Below are positions 45,801 through 54,779 of a DNA stretch of 64,000 bases, in pieces (the first letter of the stretch is position 1; every line of letters starts with the position of its first letter). Origin of the DNA: Rhodospirillum rubrum ATCC 11170 (GTDB lineage Bacteria; Pseudomonadota; Alphaproteobacteria; Rhodospirillales; Rhodospirillaceae); the NCBI RefSeq assembly GCF_000013085.1, contig NC_007643.1:195001-259000 (forward strand), in the 5' to 3' direction. The position numbers were made by a program, and so were the translations under genes. The notes under the pieces were generated by a model. That model made no database searches. It saw only the letters and a list, made by a program, of their open reading frames with translations, and was not told where the DNA came from.

Positions 45801-48644
45801 TCGCAGCAGGACCTCAATGCCATCCACGGCATCGGCAACCTCAATCCGCCGCCGCAGGATGTCGCTGATCCCATCACCTTCCGCATCACCGACGTGCCGG
45901 CGAGCCGGCTGACCGGCGGTAATACCTTCCGCTTCCAGATCGATCTCGCCGCCGTTCCCTTCCTGACCTATGACATGGTCCGCGTGCGCCGCGTGGTGCC
46001 GCGCATCGTCCAGGGCATCCGCTCCAGCGCCTCGGGGCGCTATGAACTGGCCTTCTCGACATCGGCGAACCCGTTCATGGATCGGGCCTACAACCGCAAG
46101 GCCCGGCTTTTCGCCACGGATTTGCGCAAGTTCGGCCCCTATGTCTACGATATCTCCTCTGGCGCCCTGATCAGCGGTGGTTCGGAGGGACCGTTTGACA
46201 ACCGGGTGACCCAAGTCACGCCCTTTGCCGAATGGGACATCGCCCTGCCGGCCGACCGGGCCAGCAACAAGGACCTTGAAACGCGCGTCCTTCTCGATAT
46301 CGAGGTCGATTTCTATATCACCGCCCATTACGACGACCCGATTCGCCGCCAGCGCGTGGTGCGGGCGGCCAATCGCAAGCTGCTGGCGGCCAATGCGCTG
46401 ACGGCCAATGCCCTGGCGGCCGCCGGCGACAGCGGTCCGACCCTCGCCTCCTTGCAAACCCAGATGTACCAGAACCAAGAGGTGCTCCAGGGCTGGGATG
46501 CGGCGTTCACCACGTTGGTGGGGCCGGTCAACGCCTTCTTGTACTGGCAGTTCAACCAGATGACGGGCGGCACCAATCAGATGGCCGTCGCCAGTTACTA
46601 CTGCGATAACGTCATCCCCTTTGGCAAGCTGGCGCTGACCACCGTAACCCAATTGGCGTTTTCGCTGAGCAATCCGCTGGTGCAGTTCATTCCCGGCAAC
46701 GACAGCGTGACCGTGATTCAGACCATCATCAGCGGCACGATCAAGACCGGCTCCATGCAGGTGGACAAGAAAACCTTCGTGCCCGCGCAGTGCAGTCTGC
46801 CCGCCGACCCGGTGACCTTCACCGCCAACCCGAGCGACAGCACCCTGACGCTGAGTGTCAGCCCGGTGTTTGCCGAAGGCATGGTGGTGACGCTGGGCTC
46901 CACCGGCACGCTGCCCGCGCCCTTGCAAGGGGGCGACCAGACCTATTGGCTCGTCGCCCTGAAGACGGTGGGCAAAGTGACGACGGTCCAAGTGTCAGAG
47001 ACCGCCGGGGGCAAGCCGATCGTGCTGACGAATACCGGGGCGGGCACGCACACCATTTCGCCCGCCATCGACTGGAACGATCCTTATGAGATTGACGTTT
47101 CGAAAAACCCCTATGTCCGCGGCAGCGTGCCGCTGGCCCAGGTGGAAGGCGTGGTGACGCCGCCCGATGGTCAGGGCAGCAAGGATGACACCCGCACGGT
47201 GCTGCTTGATTTCCCGTCGGGCTCGTTCACCTTCCAGCAGTTCAGCGTCAACCCGCCGGACTGGGACCCCGAGAAACACGGCACCCAGATTTCCAATGCG
47301 CTGGCCAATTATTTCGCCTTCCACGAAATCAAATACGTCGTGCAGACGATCAACCTCAAAAACCTCAATGCCGATACGCATCTGACCCCGAGCCTCTTCA
47401 AGCTTCACGCCGGCACCACCCGCGCCGGGAACAACATTCTGCAAATGCAGATCGTGACGACATCGAAGAAACCGCAATCGACCGGTCTAGTTCAGGTCGA
47501 TGAGCCGGTGCCCTATAATCCCGCCAATCCGGTGCCGGGGGGCAGCGATTTCACCGCCTCGCTGATCCTGAGTTCCAAGCTCACCTTCGAGCATGTTTTC
47601 GTCGCGAACTTCAACCAGGGATCGGCCAACCTCCAGGCCAAGGCGGTGGCTCCGGCCCAGGGTTATCAAACCTATACCGCCAAGATCGCCAGCGGTACGG
47701 TCGCGGCGAACGTCGATTTCAAGAGTGAATATGACGTTCATGGAACACGGGTGAAGTACCGGATCTCGGCCTCGGGCAATACGATCAATTGGGATCTGGC
47801 CGGGCTGGAGTTTAAGCCTTCGGAACACGGCGGCTATGATCTTTATTACTCAAACGGCGATGCCACCAAGCCGGAGGGGGGAACGACGGTTGCCTTCCAA
47901 TACAGCCAATGGATCCCGCCTTACTCGTACGACATGGTCTATGTCCCGGGCTATTGGACCGATTGGGACGACAACTCGGCCATCGCTTATGTCACCATGA
48001 CCGGCAGCTATCCACTGAAGACCACGGGGCAAGGGTTGGCGCAGGTGGTCGAGTTCGCCAACACCAATCCGAGCGTGACCTTCTCCAAGGCCTCCAATCT
48101 TACGCCGCAGGGACCGTGCGACTGCAACGACAACGACCTGAAGATCGCCCTGCTCAATGCGCTCGGCGCGGCGGTGCCGGCCAAGTTGAAGGCCAGCATC
48201 GAGAAGGTGCAGTTCAAATCGATTTCGGTTCTGGCCCTGGAGTCCTTGCTGTTTCCGGCCGATCAACTGGTCAACATGCGCGACGCCTCGGTGCCGGGCG
48301 ACCTGCTGGTGGTCGGCAGTTTCTATAACAAGGTGCGCAAGACGGCCGCCGCCTATGACGTCACCCTTTCGGCTTCCTCGGGGGCCAAGGGCGTGTTCGG
48401 GACGACCGCTTTCCAAAACGGCCAGGGCAACGGCAGCGCCACGATCAGCGGTCTGCCCAAGGCCTTCTCGTTCCAATACGGGCCGATCGAGCCCGCCCTG
48501 GGAGGCATGGTGACCTATACGGTCGATATCGAGGCCGGCACCATCAACCCGGGCACCCTTCTGCTTGTCGTGGTGCAGCCCGACGTCGACAAGGCTCCCA
48601 AGCAGGTGGTGCTTCTGCCGCCGGGCTTTGGGGTGGGAACCTGA
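42867..48644 (+). CDS. Giant protein: MACPF-like region, helical segment and P47/TULIP-like C-terminus
   Basis: 1925 residues, no signal peptide. Residues about 193-215 (ALGSHVVASEVFGDVLFQVF) resemble the MACPF signature (Y/W-G-T-H...G). About 611-910 is long amphipathic helix with a hydrophobic stretch near 742-764 (AACVVSVVEGLFTAGLSMAA), reminiscent of alpha-helical pore-formers. About 912-1190 is beta-rich and unrecognised. From 1191 the sequence resembles the 469-residue protein two genes on (NQEVLQGWDA shared) and P47/OrfX-type TULIP lipid-binding proteins. A Thr/Gly-rich domain is inserted near 1308-1400. The ATG follows GGGGAGA. Likely pore-forming or lipid-active; domain names are by eye. 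Confidence 0.75.
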   Translation: MMGQYSWASAAANLVFGYRPVWTPQDTAAPYPYFEPPVAALSSVTPNVTPHDVDYWAPYPTITLHDSASSLLSGLNAYRVTGLQKGVVVQPGPLMLSDADGAKALKQAGDWIGLDLAKARSYMLVTTRRANATLRHPYFAEPGEADRDHYLTAEALALIAALKPIDAAQFVAPFSHAAISQGDAASYLAAITALGSHVVASEVFGDVLFQVFAFDAEHFRVIEAAFQRQATLQADGHLAVTGAPAASWAYWTTPVTDNGFGYVSEYGALRLQSRDPALDAALTEGKWASPYVPKDIASIFAYATDYRLIEDFESVVPSALVLAPLAALISNPYVAGPWDRIVKGALLQKWGDAVRIPQPSPVDIDWSTFFPDANASWASGIVTPTIDVYQELVDISRVSFLGADVVGANFQMNSFTCFSQVLEANVPAGSGPVMLPSDRVVLVAGTIDASRSIETPVLTMSEAALLGLTVVCDTMFGAVLFAATTRSGAVIRKAALDGLLFETTSVQPATGRAGVAIAGALANTPSPELVLKLKGSIGMSVTAAESLLHARSDDAERIRGIEQAYLRWLASIIPADTEDLDLAYSRSHALYIAENVATFGTDIVFVPYVTYETYRPYVSSMITQAQTLSQTIIANEIMIRDTINSYKVMTSLADLNDNVKRIGGVLTGYFKALADGQKAMNGYYDQVLDQLGQQQAETLKEIATLGAKLDAQRVVISNTGDPPGIVQTFQDDYADYARDQVAACVVSVVEGLFTAGLSMAAIPSEAAGGVLKALKALKDTYDKIKAIVATLEKLQSALKTMNKVASLNDLSKTIAAAGKLNELQMPTQLEFQTLAENVRAALTNVPDSGRLNQDKANLIAAVNTLSNIGSALVQTQSRSVALAMEIVNQNRLKTINGQQQASMSALSDKLNLNSVSRPPDINSIDLIGTTGPLQFQLKQVLSVLANTLELQDGAVQYEYFGDPAIITSFSLQNLLAVVSQQDLNAIHGIGNLNPPPQDVADPITFRITDVPASRLTGGNTFRFQIDLAAVPFLTYDMVRVRRVVPRIVQGIRSSASGRYELAFSTSANPFMDRAYNRKARLFATDLRKFGPYVYDISSGALISGGSEGPFDNRVTQVTPFAEWDIALPADRASNKDLETRVLLDIEVDFYITAHYDDPIRRQRVVRAANRKLLAANALTANALAAAGDSGPTLASLQTQMYQNQEVLQGWDAAFTTLVGPVNAFLYWQFNQMTGGTNQMAVASYYCDNVIPFGKLALTTVTQLAFSLSNPLVQFIPGNDSVTVIQTIISGTIKTGSMQVDKKTFVPAQCSLPADPVTFTANPSDSTLTLSVSPVFAEGMVVTLGSTGTLPAPLQGGDQTYWLVALKTVGKVTTVQVSETAGGKPIVLTNTGAGTHTISPAIDWNDPYEIDVSKNPYVRGSVPLAQVEGVVTPPDGQGSKDDTRTVLLDFPSGSFTFQQFSVNPPDWDPEKHGTQISNALANYFAFHEIKYVVQTINLKNLNADTHLTPSLFKLHAGTTRAGNNILQMQIVTTSKKPQSTGLVQVDEPVPYNPANPVPGGSDFTASLILSSKLTFEHVFVANFNQGSANLQAKAVAPAQGYQTYTAKIASGTVAANVDFKSEYDVHGTRVKYRISASGNTINWDLAGLEFKPSEHGGYDLYYSNGDATKPEGGTTVAFQYSQWIPPYSYDMVYVPGYWTDWDDNSAIAYVTMTGSYPLKTTGQGLAQVVEFANTNPSVTFSKASNLTPQGPCDCNDNDLKIALLNALGAAVPAKLKASIEKVQFKSISVLALESLLFPADQLVNMRDASVPGDLLVVGSFYNKVRKTAAAYDVTLSASSGAKGVFGTTAFQNGQGNGSATISGLPKAFSFQYGPIEPALGGMVTYTVDIEAGTINPGTLLLVVVQPDVDKAPKQVVLLPPGFGVGT

Positions 48645-48655
48645 CGGGGGACGGA

Positions 48656-48686
48656 CCCCACCCGGGCGCGGGTCGCCCGGGTGGGG
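48656..48686 (+). terminator. Strong hairpin inside the MACPF/TULIP operon
   Basis: CCCCACCCGGGCG pairs perfectly with CGCCCGGGTGGGG around CGGGT. It sits 12 bp after the giant gene and 39 bp before the next. There is no T-run, so it is more likely a partial terminator or RNA-stability element setting lower or higher expression of the downstream genes. Confidence 0.6.
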
Positions 48687-48724
48687 CCCAGGCGTTTGGG
48701 AACGTTCAGAAAAGGGGGAAGGCC

Positions 48725-49675
48725 GTGGCCGGCGATCAGGAACGGAGGCTCGCATCATGGGGGGCGACGCTTCCAAGGCTTCAGGGGCCGGGCGCCGTGC
48801 TGGCGGTCGATTTCGACCGTGTGGCCGGGACCCTGCCGCCGGCGTTGCGATCCCTGATCGGCACCGCCCGGGATGGGGTGGCGCTCACGCCGCGGACTGG
48901 GGGCCTCGGGCTGGGTCAGGCCCTCGGCCTTGATGTCGGCGGGCCGGACCCCAAGGCCGCGCGCCTGTTTTGGCAAACCATCGATGGCCGGCGGGTTCTC
49001 AATCTGCGAAGCGCGCCTCGCGCATCGCACCAAGTCGCGGATGTGCCCCTTCCGGTCATCGCCCCCCTCGCCGGCACCGACTGGACCTTTGCGCTTGCGG
49101 GCGAGGTGACCTTTCGTCGGTTGATCGCCGATGGCTTCAATGCCCTTTCCGATCACCTCAAGCTCGAGGCGGTCCCTCCAGGAGAGGGGGGGCCGGGGGA
49201 GGCCGCGATGGACTGGTTTCTGCGTGGCCAGAACCGAATTCTGTTTCAAGGGACGATCCAATGGGGCGACGCCCCGCCGGTCAGCCGACAGCATGAGCAA
49301 CTGGGGTTTGAACTGCACGGCGACGCGGACGGCCGTTTGGCCGTTCGGCAAACCCATTCGCGCGGCGCCACCCTTCAGATTGACGTTCATCTTTGCCAAA
49401 GCTTCGGCCTTGAAAGCGTCGCCGCGGCCGGCGGGGCGGAGCTCAGGCTGAAAGGCTCCGAGCTGCGGGTGTCCGGTGCGGGCATCGCCGAGGAAACGCT
49501 GATGGGAATTGTCCGCGAGCTGTTTGACGGCCCGTTCAAGCAGGCGTTGGAAGCCGTTCCGCTGTCGGCGGCGACGGCGCTTCTGGCCCAAAGCCTCCGC
49601 CTTATCGACAAGACGCCGCGGGTGACCGGTGGCGGCCTGTTCGGCCAGATGGTGCTGGTCGGAGAATTCGGCTGA
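48725..49675 (+). CDS. Protein of unknown function in the MACPF/TULIP operon
   Basis: 316 residues from a GTG start preceded by GGGGGAAGG. I do not recognise a family. It is soluble, beta-rich by pattern, with alternating hydrophobic residues (LQIDVHLCQSFGLESVAA) and a glycine-rich C-terminus. No signal peptide or membrane helix. A TULIP-like fold is possible given its neighbours, but no shared motif is visible. It lies between the giant protein and its short paralogue, with about 80 and 53 bp spacing, so co-expression is likely. Confidence 0.7.
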   Translation: MAGDQERRLASWGATLPRLQGPGAVLAVDFDRVAGTLPPALRSLIGTARDGVALTPRTGGLGLGQALGLDVGGPDPKAARLFWQTIDGRRVLNLRSAPRASHQVADVPLPVIAPLAGTDWTFALAGEVTFRRLIADGFNALSDHLKLEAVPPGEGGPGEAAMDWFLRGQNRILFQGTIQWGDAPPVSRQHEQLGFELHGDADGRLAVRQTHSRGATLQIDVHLCQSFGLESVAAAGGAELRLKGSELRVSGAGIAEETLMGIVRELFDGPFKQALEAVPLSAATALLAQSLRLIDKTPRVTGGGLFGQMVLVGEFG

Positions 49676-49728
49676 CCGTCGGCTTTTTGACCCGCCCTTC
49701 CTCGCACGATCAACAAGGACCCTTACCG

Positions 49729-51138
49729 ATGCCGTCGACCGGGGCGACCTTTGACAGTCTTGTCGGCCAAATGGCCCAGAATCAAGAGGTGCTTCAGGGC
49801 TGGGACGCGGTCGTCAACGTGCTGCAAAGCGCGCTCGACGCCTTTCTTCTAAGCCATTGGCACCAGCAAACCGCCGGTCAGGGCCAGATGACCATGGTCA
49901 TGGTCTGGTGCGAGGGCGTCTACAAAGCGCCGACGCCAGACCAGTATTACACCACGGTCAGCCGCTTCACGGTGACCCTCGGCCCGCCGCTGTTCCAGTT
50001 CACTTCGGGGGCCGCCCAGGTCACCGTCAGTCAGGCGGTCCTCGCCGGTTCCCTCGCGGTCGGTTCGATGATCGTGCCGCAGAGCTTCAAACCCGGCACC
50101 TGCGATTGCCAGCCCGATGATCCGCGTGTGGACTGGGGCCCGCCTGAACTCATCGATGTTGGTCAAAAGCCGGTGCTGACCGGGACGGTTCCGGTGAGCG
50201 AGGTCACAGGGGTTGTCACCCCCGGCGCCCAATCGGTGGTGCTGGATTTCGCCATGGGCGCCTTCACCTTCGGCAATATGACCCTGTCTGGCCAACCGCC
50301 GGCCGTCATTGCCGATCAGATCATGAACTGGTTCGCCGCCCATGAGGTGCGCTATTGCCTGTGTTCGGTCGACATGCGCGATTTCGGCGCCGGACCGGGC
50401 CTGACTCCGCGGGCGTTCCGCTTCAACGTGGTGACGACGCGCGGCGGCAATACGCTGGTGCAGATCATGATTTCGACGAGTGGCGCCATCCCGCCGACCC
50501 TGGGCGTTCTGGTCGATGAACCCATTCCCACCGCCGATGGCTATACTTGCAGCGTGATGATCTCATCCTACCGGCTGATGAACGATATTCTGGCCGGCGG
50601 CTTTCACAATTCGGCCGGCTTCAGCCTGTCCGCCTTCCGCGATGGCGGATCCGGCGCGGCTTGGCAAATGCGGCTTTATCCCGCCATGCACATCGCCGGC
50701 AGCTTTGATTATGGCGACTGCTGCAACCGGCATACGGACACCTACAGCATTTACGTCAATCTGATCTTTGGTGGATTTCCCGGCCCGGGTCTGCGGGTTT
50801 ACGATCACATTCAGACCGGGGGTAACCTGCCGGTGACGATCGATGTCAACGGCGTGTATCCGATGGCGCTTTCCGGCCAGGGCAGGGCGCAGGGGATCGC
50901 CATCACCCCGGGCAGCATCAGCGTTTCAGTCACCGGGGCCTGCGAGAACGAGGTCAAGACCCAGCTTTCCAGCATTTTGCAGGGCTCGATCCAGAACTCG
51001 CTGACAAGCGTGTCCTTCGCGCCGGTGAGCCTGCTGGCTTTTGAAAACCTGCTTTTTCCCGACCACCTCATCACCATTGGCCGGGTGGCCGCTCCGGCCG
51101 ATCTGCTTTTGGCCTGCACCTTCCAGCCGCTCGGGTGA
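49729..51138 (+). CDS. P47/TULIP-like protein, paralogue of the giant protein's C-terminus
   Basis: 469 residues from an ATG with AAGGA upstream. The opening QMAQNQEVLQGWDAVVNVLQ matches residues about 1200 of the giant protein. Further shared blocks include VSEVTGVVTPG / LAQVEGVVTPP, VVLDFAMGAFTF / VLLDFPSGSFTF and the C-terminal LLAFENLLFPD / VLALESLLFPA. Such tubular lipid-binding proteins occur with clostridial neurotoxins (P47, OrfX). It lacks the inserted domain of the giant. It carries several cysteines (CDCQP, DCCNRH), unusual for a cytoplasmic protein. Confidence 0.75.
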   Translation: MPSTGATFDSLVGQMAQNQEVLQGWDAVVNVLQSALDAFLLSHWHQQTAGQGQMTMVMVWCEGVYKAPTPDQYYTTVSRFTVTLGPPLFQFTSGAAQVTVSQAVLAGSLAVGSMIVPQSFKPGTCDCQPDDPRVDWGPPELIDVGQKPVLTGTVPVSEVTGVVTPGAQSVVLDFAMGAFTFGNMTLSGQPPAVIADQIMNWFAAHEVRYCLCSVDMRDFGAGPGLTPRAFRFNVVTTRGGNTLVQIMISTSGAIPPTLGVLVDEPIPTADGYTCSVMISSYRLMNDILAGGFHNSAGFSLSAFRDGGSGAAWQMRLYPAMHIAGSFDYGDCCNRHTDTYSIYVNLIFGGFPGPGLRVYDHIQTGGNLPVTIDVNGVYPMALSGQGRAQGIAITPGSISVSVTGACENEVKTQLSSILQGSIQNSLTSVSFAPVSLLAFENLLFPDHLITIGRVAAPADLLLACTFQPLG

Positions 51139-51144
51139 CCCCTC

Positions 51145-53130
51145 ATGCCGATGTTTCAGCTTGGTGATCCGGTCAACGTGCTTTCCGGACTCGGCTCGGT
51201 GGCGGGGGAGGTGGCGCCGCCGCCGGGGCCGCGCCCGCTCATCGCCATTTCCCGCGCCCAACCGCCCTCCTTGCGACCCTTCGCGCCGCTAGCCGTGACG
51301 CTGCATGAGAGCCTTGGCGGTCTGCTCACGGCGCTTTTCGATGTGAGGGTCGATGTCTCGCGCGAGCACCTGGGGCAGCGCCGGCTCGACGCCGCCGCGC
51401 TGATCGCCCCCGATCCGGCGTTCTTGGCGCGGATCGGCGCCCCCGCCGCCGGCTATCTGCTCTTCACCCTCGACCGCGACGATGGCGAGGTCGTCCATGA
51501 TGTGGCGTCGATCGGCATCGATGACCGCGTTCATATGGCGGACTATTGGACGGAGGCGGGCAAGCGCGCCATGGCGCGCCTGCGCTCGACGGCGACACGG
51601 CTCGACGCCGACGGCGTGTGGCGGCCGTTCGTGCGTCAGGCGCAAATGGCGCGCTATCTCGACTATTTTTATCACCACGGCACCCATTTCATCTCGCGGA
51701 TCGGCTATGGCCAGCGGCTCTGGCAGGTCTTCGCCCTCCGTGCCGAGCGCATGGCGTTCCTGGTCGATCATTTTCGCCGCGTCGTTCCCGGCGGACGGGC
51801 GGAGGGAGCGCTGGCCGCGTCCTTCGCCCAGTTCTGCGGCCCCGAATGGTGTGACCGGCGGAGCGAAATCCTGGCGCTGACCCCGGAGGATACCCTGCCC
51901 GGGCTGGTGGCGGCCGGAGCGTTCAAAGGCGTCGGCGACGCCGATGTGCTTGCCGCGCCGTTCCTTGAAGCCGAGTGGCGGGCCGCCCGGCTGCTGGATG
52001 GTTTTGGCGCCGGCGGTCCCCTTCGCCTGCATCTGATGTCGCAGGCCTATCTCATGGGCGAGGGGCGCGCCCGCGTGTGGCAGAAGGTGCTCAACGTCGC
52101 CCTGGTCCAGCGCTATGGCGCCGGGACCGCCGCCGTTTCGCAGGGAGAGCCGGCGATGTCGCCGGCCCTTGCCACCGGCGCGGCGACGGGAGGCCTTGCC
52201 GATCGGCTGCGTCTTCGCGGCGGCGCCGCTGTCGCCGTGCCCGCCGGTCTGCGCGAATTATGGGTGGGCGACATCGCCGTGGAGCCCTTCGGCGCCCCCG
52301 CCGTCGTCTGCCATGCGCCGGAGGGGCTGACCCTGCATGCCGGCGAAATCGACGGCATCGTCGCGGTGGAAGAGTCGCCGTCGCGGCGCGTCACCTATGG
52401 CTGGGGCCTGAAGATGGGCCGTGATCCGCGGACGGGCCGGGTGATCGCGCTCGACGATCCGCGCCGACCCACGGCCCCCCAACTCGCCGGCGGCGTTCAG
52501 AGGCTGACCGGCCTTTTGCTCCATGGGGCGACCCTTCTCGCTCTCGGCGGGGCGGAGAGGGCGCGGGGCCAAGGCCTTGTCGCCTGGATCGGCGAGATGG
52601 TGGGGGCGGCTTCGTCCGTTCCGCCATCCGTTCCGCCAGAGGCCGCCGCAGCGGCGGGCGACCCGTGGACCAAGCTGGCCGAGGGGGCGGCGGCGCTTGG
52701 CGGCGCGCCCCCCGGCGCTCTTGATCTAGCGAAAAATCGGCACGGCGCGGCGGCCTTGCTGGCCTTGGTGCCCAGGGTGGGGATGGCGGAGCTGCGGCTG
52801 CATTGCGAAGGCGTCACCCCCCAGCTTGACGAGGATATCGACGCCCTTGCCAAGGCGCTAGCAACGGCGGTCGCCGCCGTGGACGGGCAGGAGACGCCGC
52901 TGTTCCCAGGACTGGCGACCTCGGGCGAGGCCGCCACACGCCTCTGGCTCCTCTCCCTCGGGCTCGCCTTCCCCCTTGCCCGCCTGCTGCGGCCATCCGC
53001 CGATGCGGAGGGCGCGACCTGCGGGCCGGGGCTGTCCGATCTCGCGACGGCCCTCTGGGCGCAAGAGCGCCAAGACCGCGCATCGCCCGCCCCGGCCTTG
53101 CAATCACCCCACGCGGTTTCTTCGCCATAG
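51145..53130 (+). CDS. Second MACPF-like protein
   Basis: 661 residues, starting 6 bp after the previous stop. Residues about 174-195 read YLDYFYHHGTHFISRIGYGQ, close to the MACPF signature Y-G-T-H with a following glycine motif. The first half (LHESLGGLLTALFDVRVDVS) resembles the start of a MACPF domain, the second half is Ala/Gly-rich and unrecognised. No signal peptide, so release would need lysis or a dedicated system. It may co-assemble with the MACPF-like part of the giant protein. The C-terminus overlaps a convergent gene remnant by 27 bp. Confidence 0.75.
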   Translation: MPMFQLGDPVNVLSGLGSVAGEVAPPPGPRPLIAISRAQPPSLRPFAPLAVTLHESLGGLLTALFDVRVDVSREHLGQRRLDAAALIAPDPAFLARIGAPAAGYLLFTLDRDDGEVVHDVASIGIDDRVHMADYWTEAGKRAMARLRSTATRLDADGVWRPFVRQAQMARYLDYFYHHGTHFISRIGYGQRLWQVFALRAERMAFLVDHFRRVVPGGRAEGALAASFAQFCGPEWCDRRSEILALTPEDTLPGLVAAGAFKGVGDADVLAAPFLEAEWRAARLLDGFGAGGPLRLHLMSQAYLMGEGRARVWQKVLNVALVQRYGAGTAAVSQGEPAMSPALATGAATGGLADRLRLRGGAAVAVPAGLRELWVGDIAVEPFGAPAVVCHAPEGLTLHAGEIDGIVAVEESPSRRVTYGWGLKMGRDPRTGRVIALDDPRRPTAPQLAGGVQRLTGLLLHGATLLALGGAERARGQGLVAWIGEMVGAASSVPPSVPPEAAAAAGDPWTKLAEGAAALGGAPPGALDLAKNRHGAAALLALVPRVGMAELRLHCEGVTPQLDEDIDALAKALATAVAAVDGQETPLFPGLATSGEAATRLWLLSLGLAFPLARLLRPSADAEGATCGPGLSDLATALWAQERQDRASPAPALQSPHAVSSP

Positions 53131-53298
53131 GCCAAATCCCCGGCACCCTGGCCCAGAGCGCGCCAGCCCTGCGCCCCGTGTGTGCAGGCGGTTCAGGGTC
53201 TGCCAATCGAACCCCTTCCAGGCCCGATCGTTGTTATGCAGGCCAAGAAGCAGCACTGCCAGAACGGCCTCGTCGATACGGTCGGTGTCGATCTCCAT
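53104..53298 (-). pseudogene. Truncated DUF6429-type small protein
   Basis: Residues 1-39 (IDEAVLAVLLLGLHNNDRAW and KGFDWQTLNRLHTRG) match a family of about 75-residue proteins common near insertion sequences. The C-terminal half is replaced by unrelated residues, so a frameshift or deletion is likely. The function of the family is unknown to me. It converges on the second MACPF gene. Confidence 0.5.
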
Positions 53299-53465
53299 GC
53301 TTCCCTCCTCGTGTCTTCACGGGCACGATCATACCATCGCCAATCGCCCTGGCGGAGGGGTGGGGGGAGCGTAGCGTCCGCCCAGACAGCAGCACATGTC
53401 AGCGAATATTGGCACTATGTAATAATGAGATGGGTGGCACTTTCTTGCGCTTGTGATGGTGAAAT

Positions 53466-54677
53466 ATGAAGCCTAACGACGAGTTCAAGGAAAGTAAGGT
53501 GAAAGCCACGCCTTCTGATGCTGAGTTGGAAGCAGTGGTTATATCACTGCAAAATTCCATTCGAGAATGGGCGGCTAGGCACGAGCTTTGGTTCGACTGC
53601 GGCTTTCAGACTTACGCCCAACGAGTGGATGGTGAACCTGAAGCAGCCCCTGTTGCAACTATTTTGCATTTCAATGGAGATATTGGTCGTGCGCTAGATG
53701 GGGAATTTGGTGATCTCGATGTCGAGTTCATCGAGCTACTCGCGCGGCATGGTTTCTGGTTCGATCGGATCGATGAGGTGAGCGTTCATATCTATCCTGA
53801 GGACGATAGCCCTCTGTTCCAACCGTTCCTCGACTATGTCAACTGGCAATGGGTATGCGGGCTGGTACAGCAGGACATAGCCGATGTTCACGAGGAGCTG
53901 TATTCGCATTTCGCCAAGCGACCAGACGATTTGCATCGGCTCACATGGCGCGAGTTTGAAATTTTACTATTCAGAATATTTCAAAGCCAAGGCTTTACGT
54001 GTGAGCTCGGCCCCGGCTCGAATGATGGGGGAATTGATGTTCGCGTGCTTCAGCGCGATCCTCTCGGGGACGTACTGACGCTTGTTCAGGCAAAAAAATA
54101 CTCACCGAGAAACAAAATAGATATGTCTGCTGTGGCAGCACTGCATGGTGTGGCAGATGTCGAGAATGCGCAAAAGAGCATTTTCGTGACAACATCCGAT
54201 TACCTACCCTCAGCACGCAAGTTCGCTGGCCGAACGCGCATTCCGATGACACTTGCTACGTCGAACGACGTGCGGAACTGGTGTCAGAATGCAAGCGACG
54301 GGATTATTCGTGACAAATCAAAACTTGTCGCGCCATCAGCAGTATCGTACTTGCTTCAGAATCTTTCGTCGAAAGATTCCCGCATAGTCTACGCTCGTAC
54401 TGGCTACTCGGTCATCACGAACCAGTTCGCGGTTGTGCTAAAGGAAACGAAGTACGCAGCCCTGTTAATGGGGATTCCTTCGCGAACGATCTCCGGTTAC
54501 TGGCAGGAGGGTTTTGAAGTGCCTGACATAGGCTCTAAATGCCTAGAGGGCCTGACAGCGGATAACGTGTTCCGCGCGAAGCGGTCGGTGAGCGACGGAA
54601 AGGTGAGGTACTGGAACGGGCATGATTTATTCAGGGCTTGGAACGGCGAGCCCGTGCATTTCAATCTCTGTGATTAA
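53466..54677 (+). CDS. Mrr-type restriction endonuclease-like protein
   Basis: 403 residues with an Mrr_cat-type nuclease domain at about 155-285: TWREFEILLFRIFQSQGFTC, SNDGGIDVRVL (catalytic Asp) and LTLVQAKKYSPRNK (the QxK motif), then SIFVTTSDYLPSARKF. The N- and C-terminal parts are unrecognised. Base composition is clearly lower in G+C and codon use differs from all neighbours, so recent transfer is likely. Mrr enzymes cut modified foreign DNA. No methylase gene is adjacent, in keeping with a modification-dependent enzyme. Confidence 0.82.
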   Translation: MKPNDEFKESKVKATPSDAELEAVVISLQNSIREWAARHELWFDCGFQTYAQRVDGEPEAAPVATILHFNGDIGRALDGEFGDLDVEFIELLARHGFWFDRIDEVSVHIYPEDDSPLFQPFLDYVNWQWVCGLVQQDIADVHEELYSHFAKRPDDLHRLTWREFEILLFRIFQSQGFTCELGPGSNDGGIDVRVLQRDPLGDVLTLVQAKKYSPRNKIDMSAVAALHGVADVENAQKSIFVTTSDYLPSARKFAGRTRIPMTLATSNDVRNWCQNASDGIIRDKSKLVAPSAVSYLLQNLSSKDSRIVYARTGYSVITNQFAVVLKETKYAALLMGIPSRTISGYWQEGFEVPDIGSKCLEGLTADNVFRAKRSVSDGKVRYWNGHDLFRAWNGEPVHFNLCD

Positions 54678-54779
54678 GGTTATCGTTCTGCGGCGTTGAA
54701 CAAGTCTTGGCCCAATAAGCTATCGGAACTTGTCCTTTTAAACCGCGACTTGAAGCGAATGCCGATATCGGTAGTTTTG

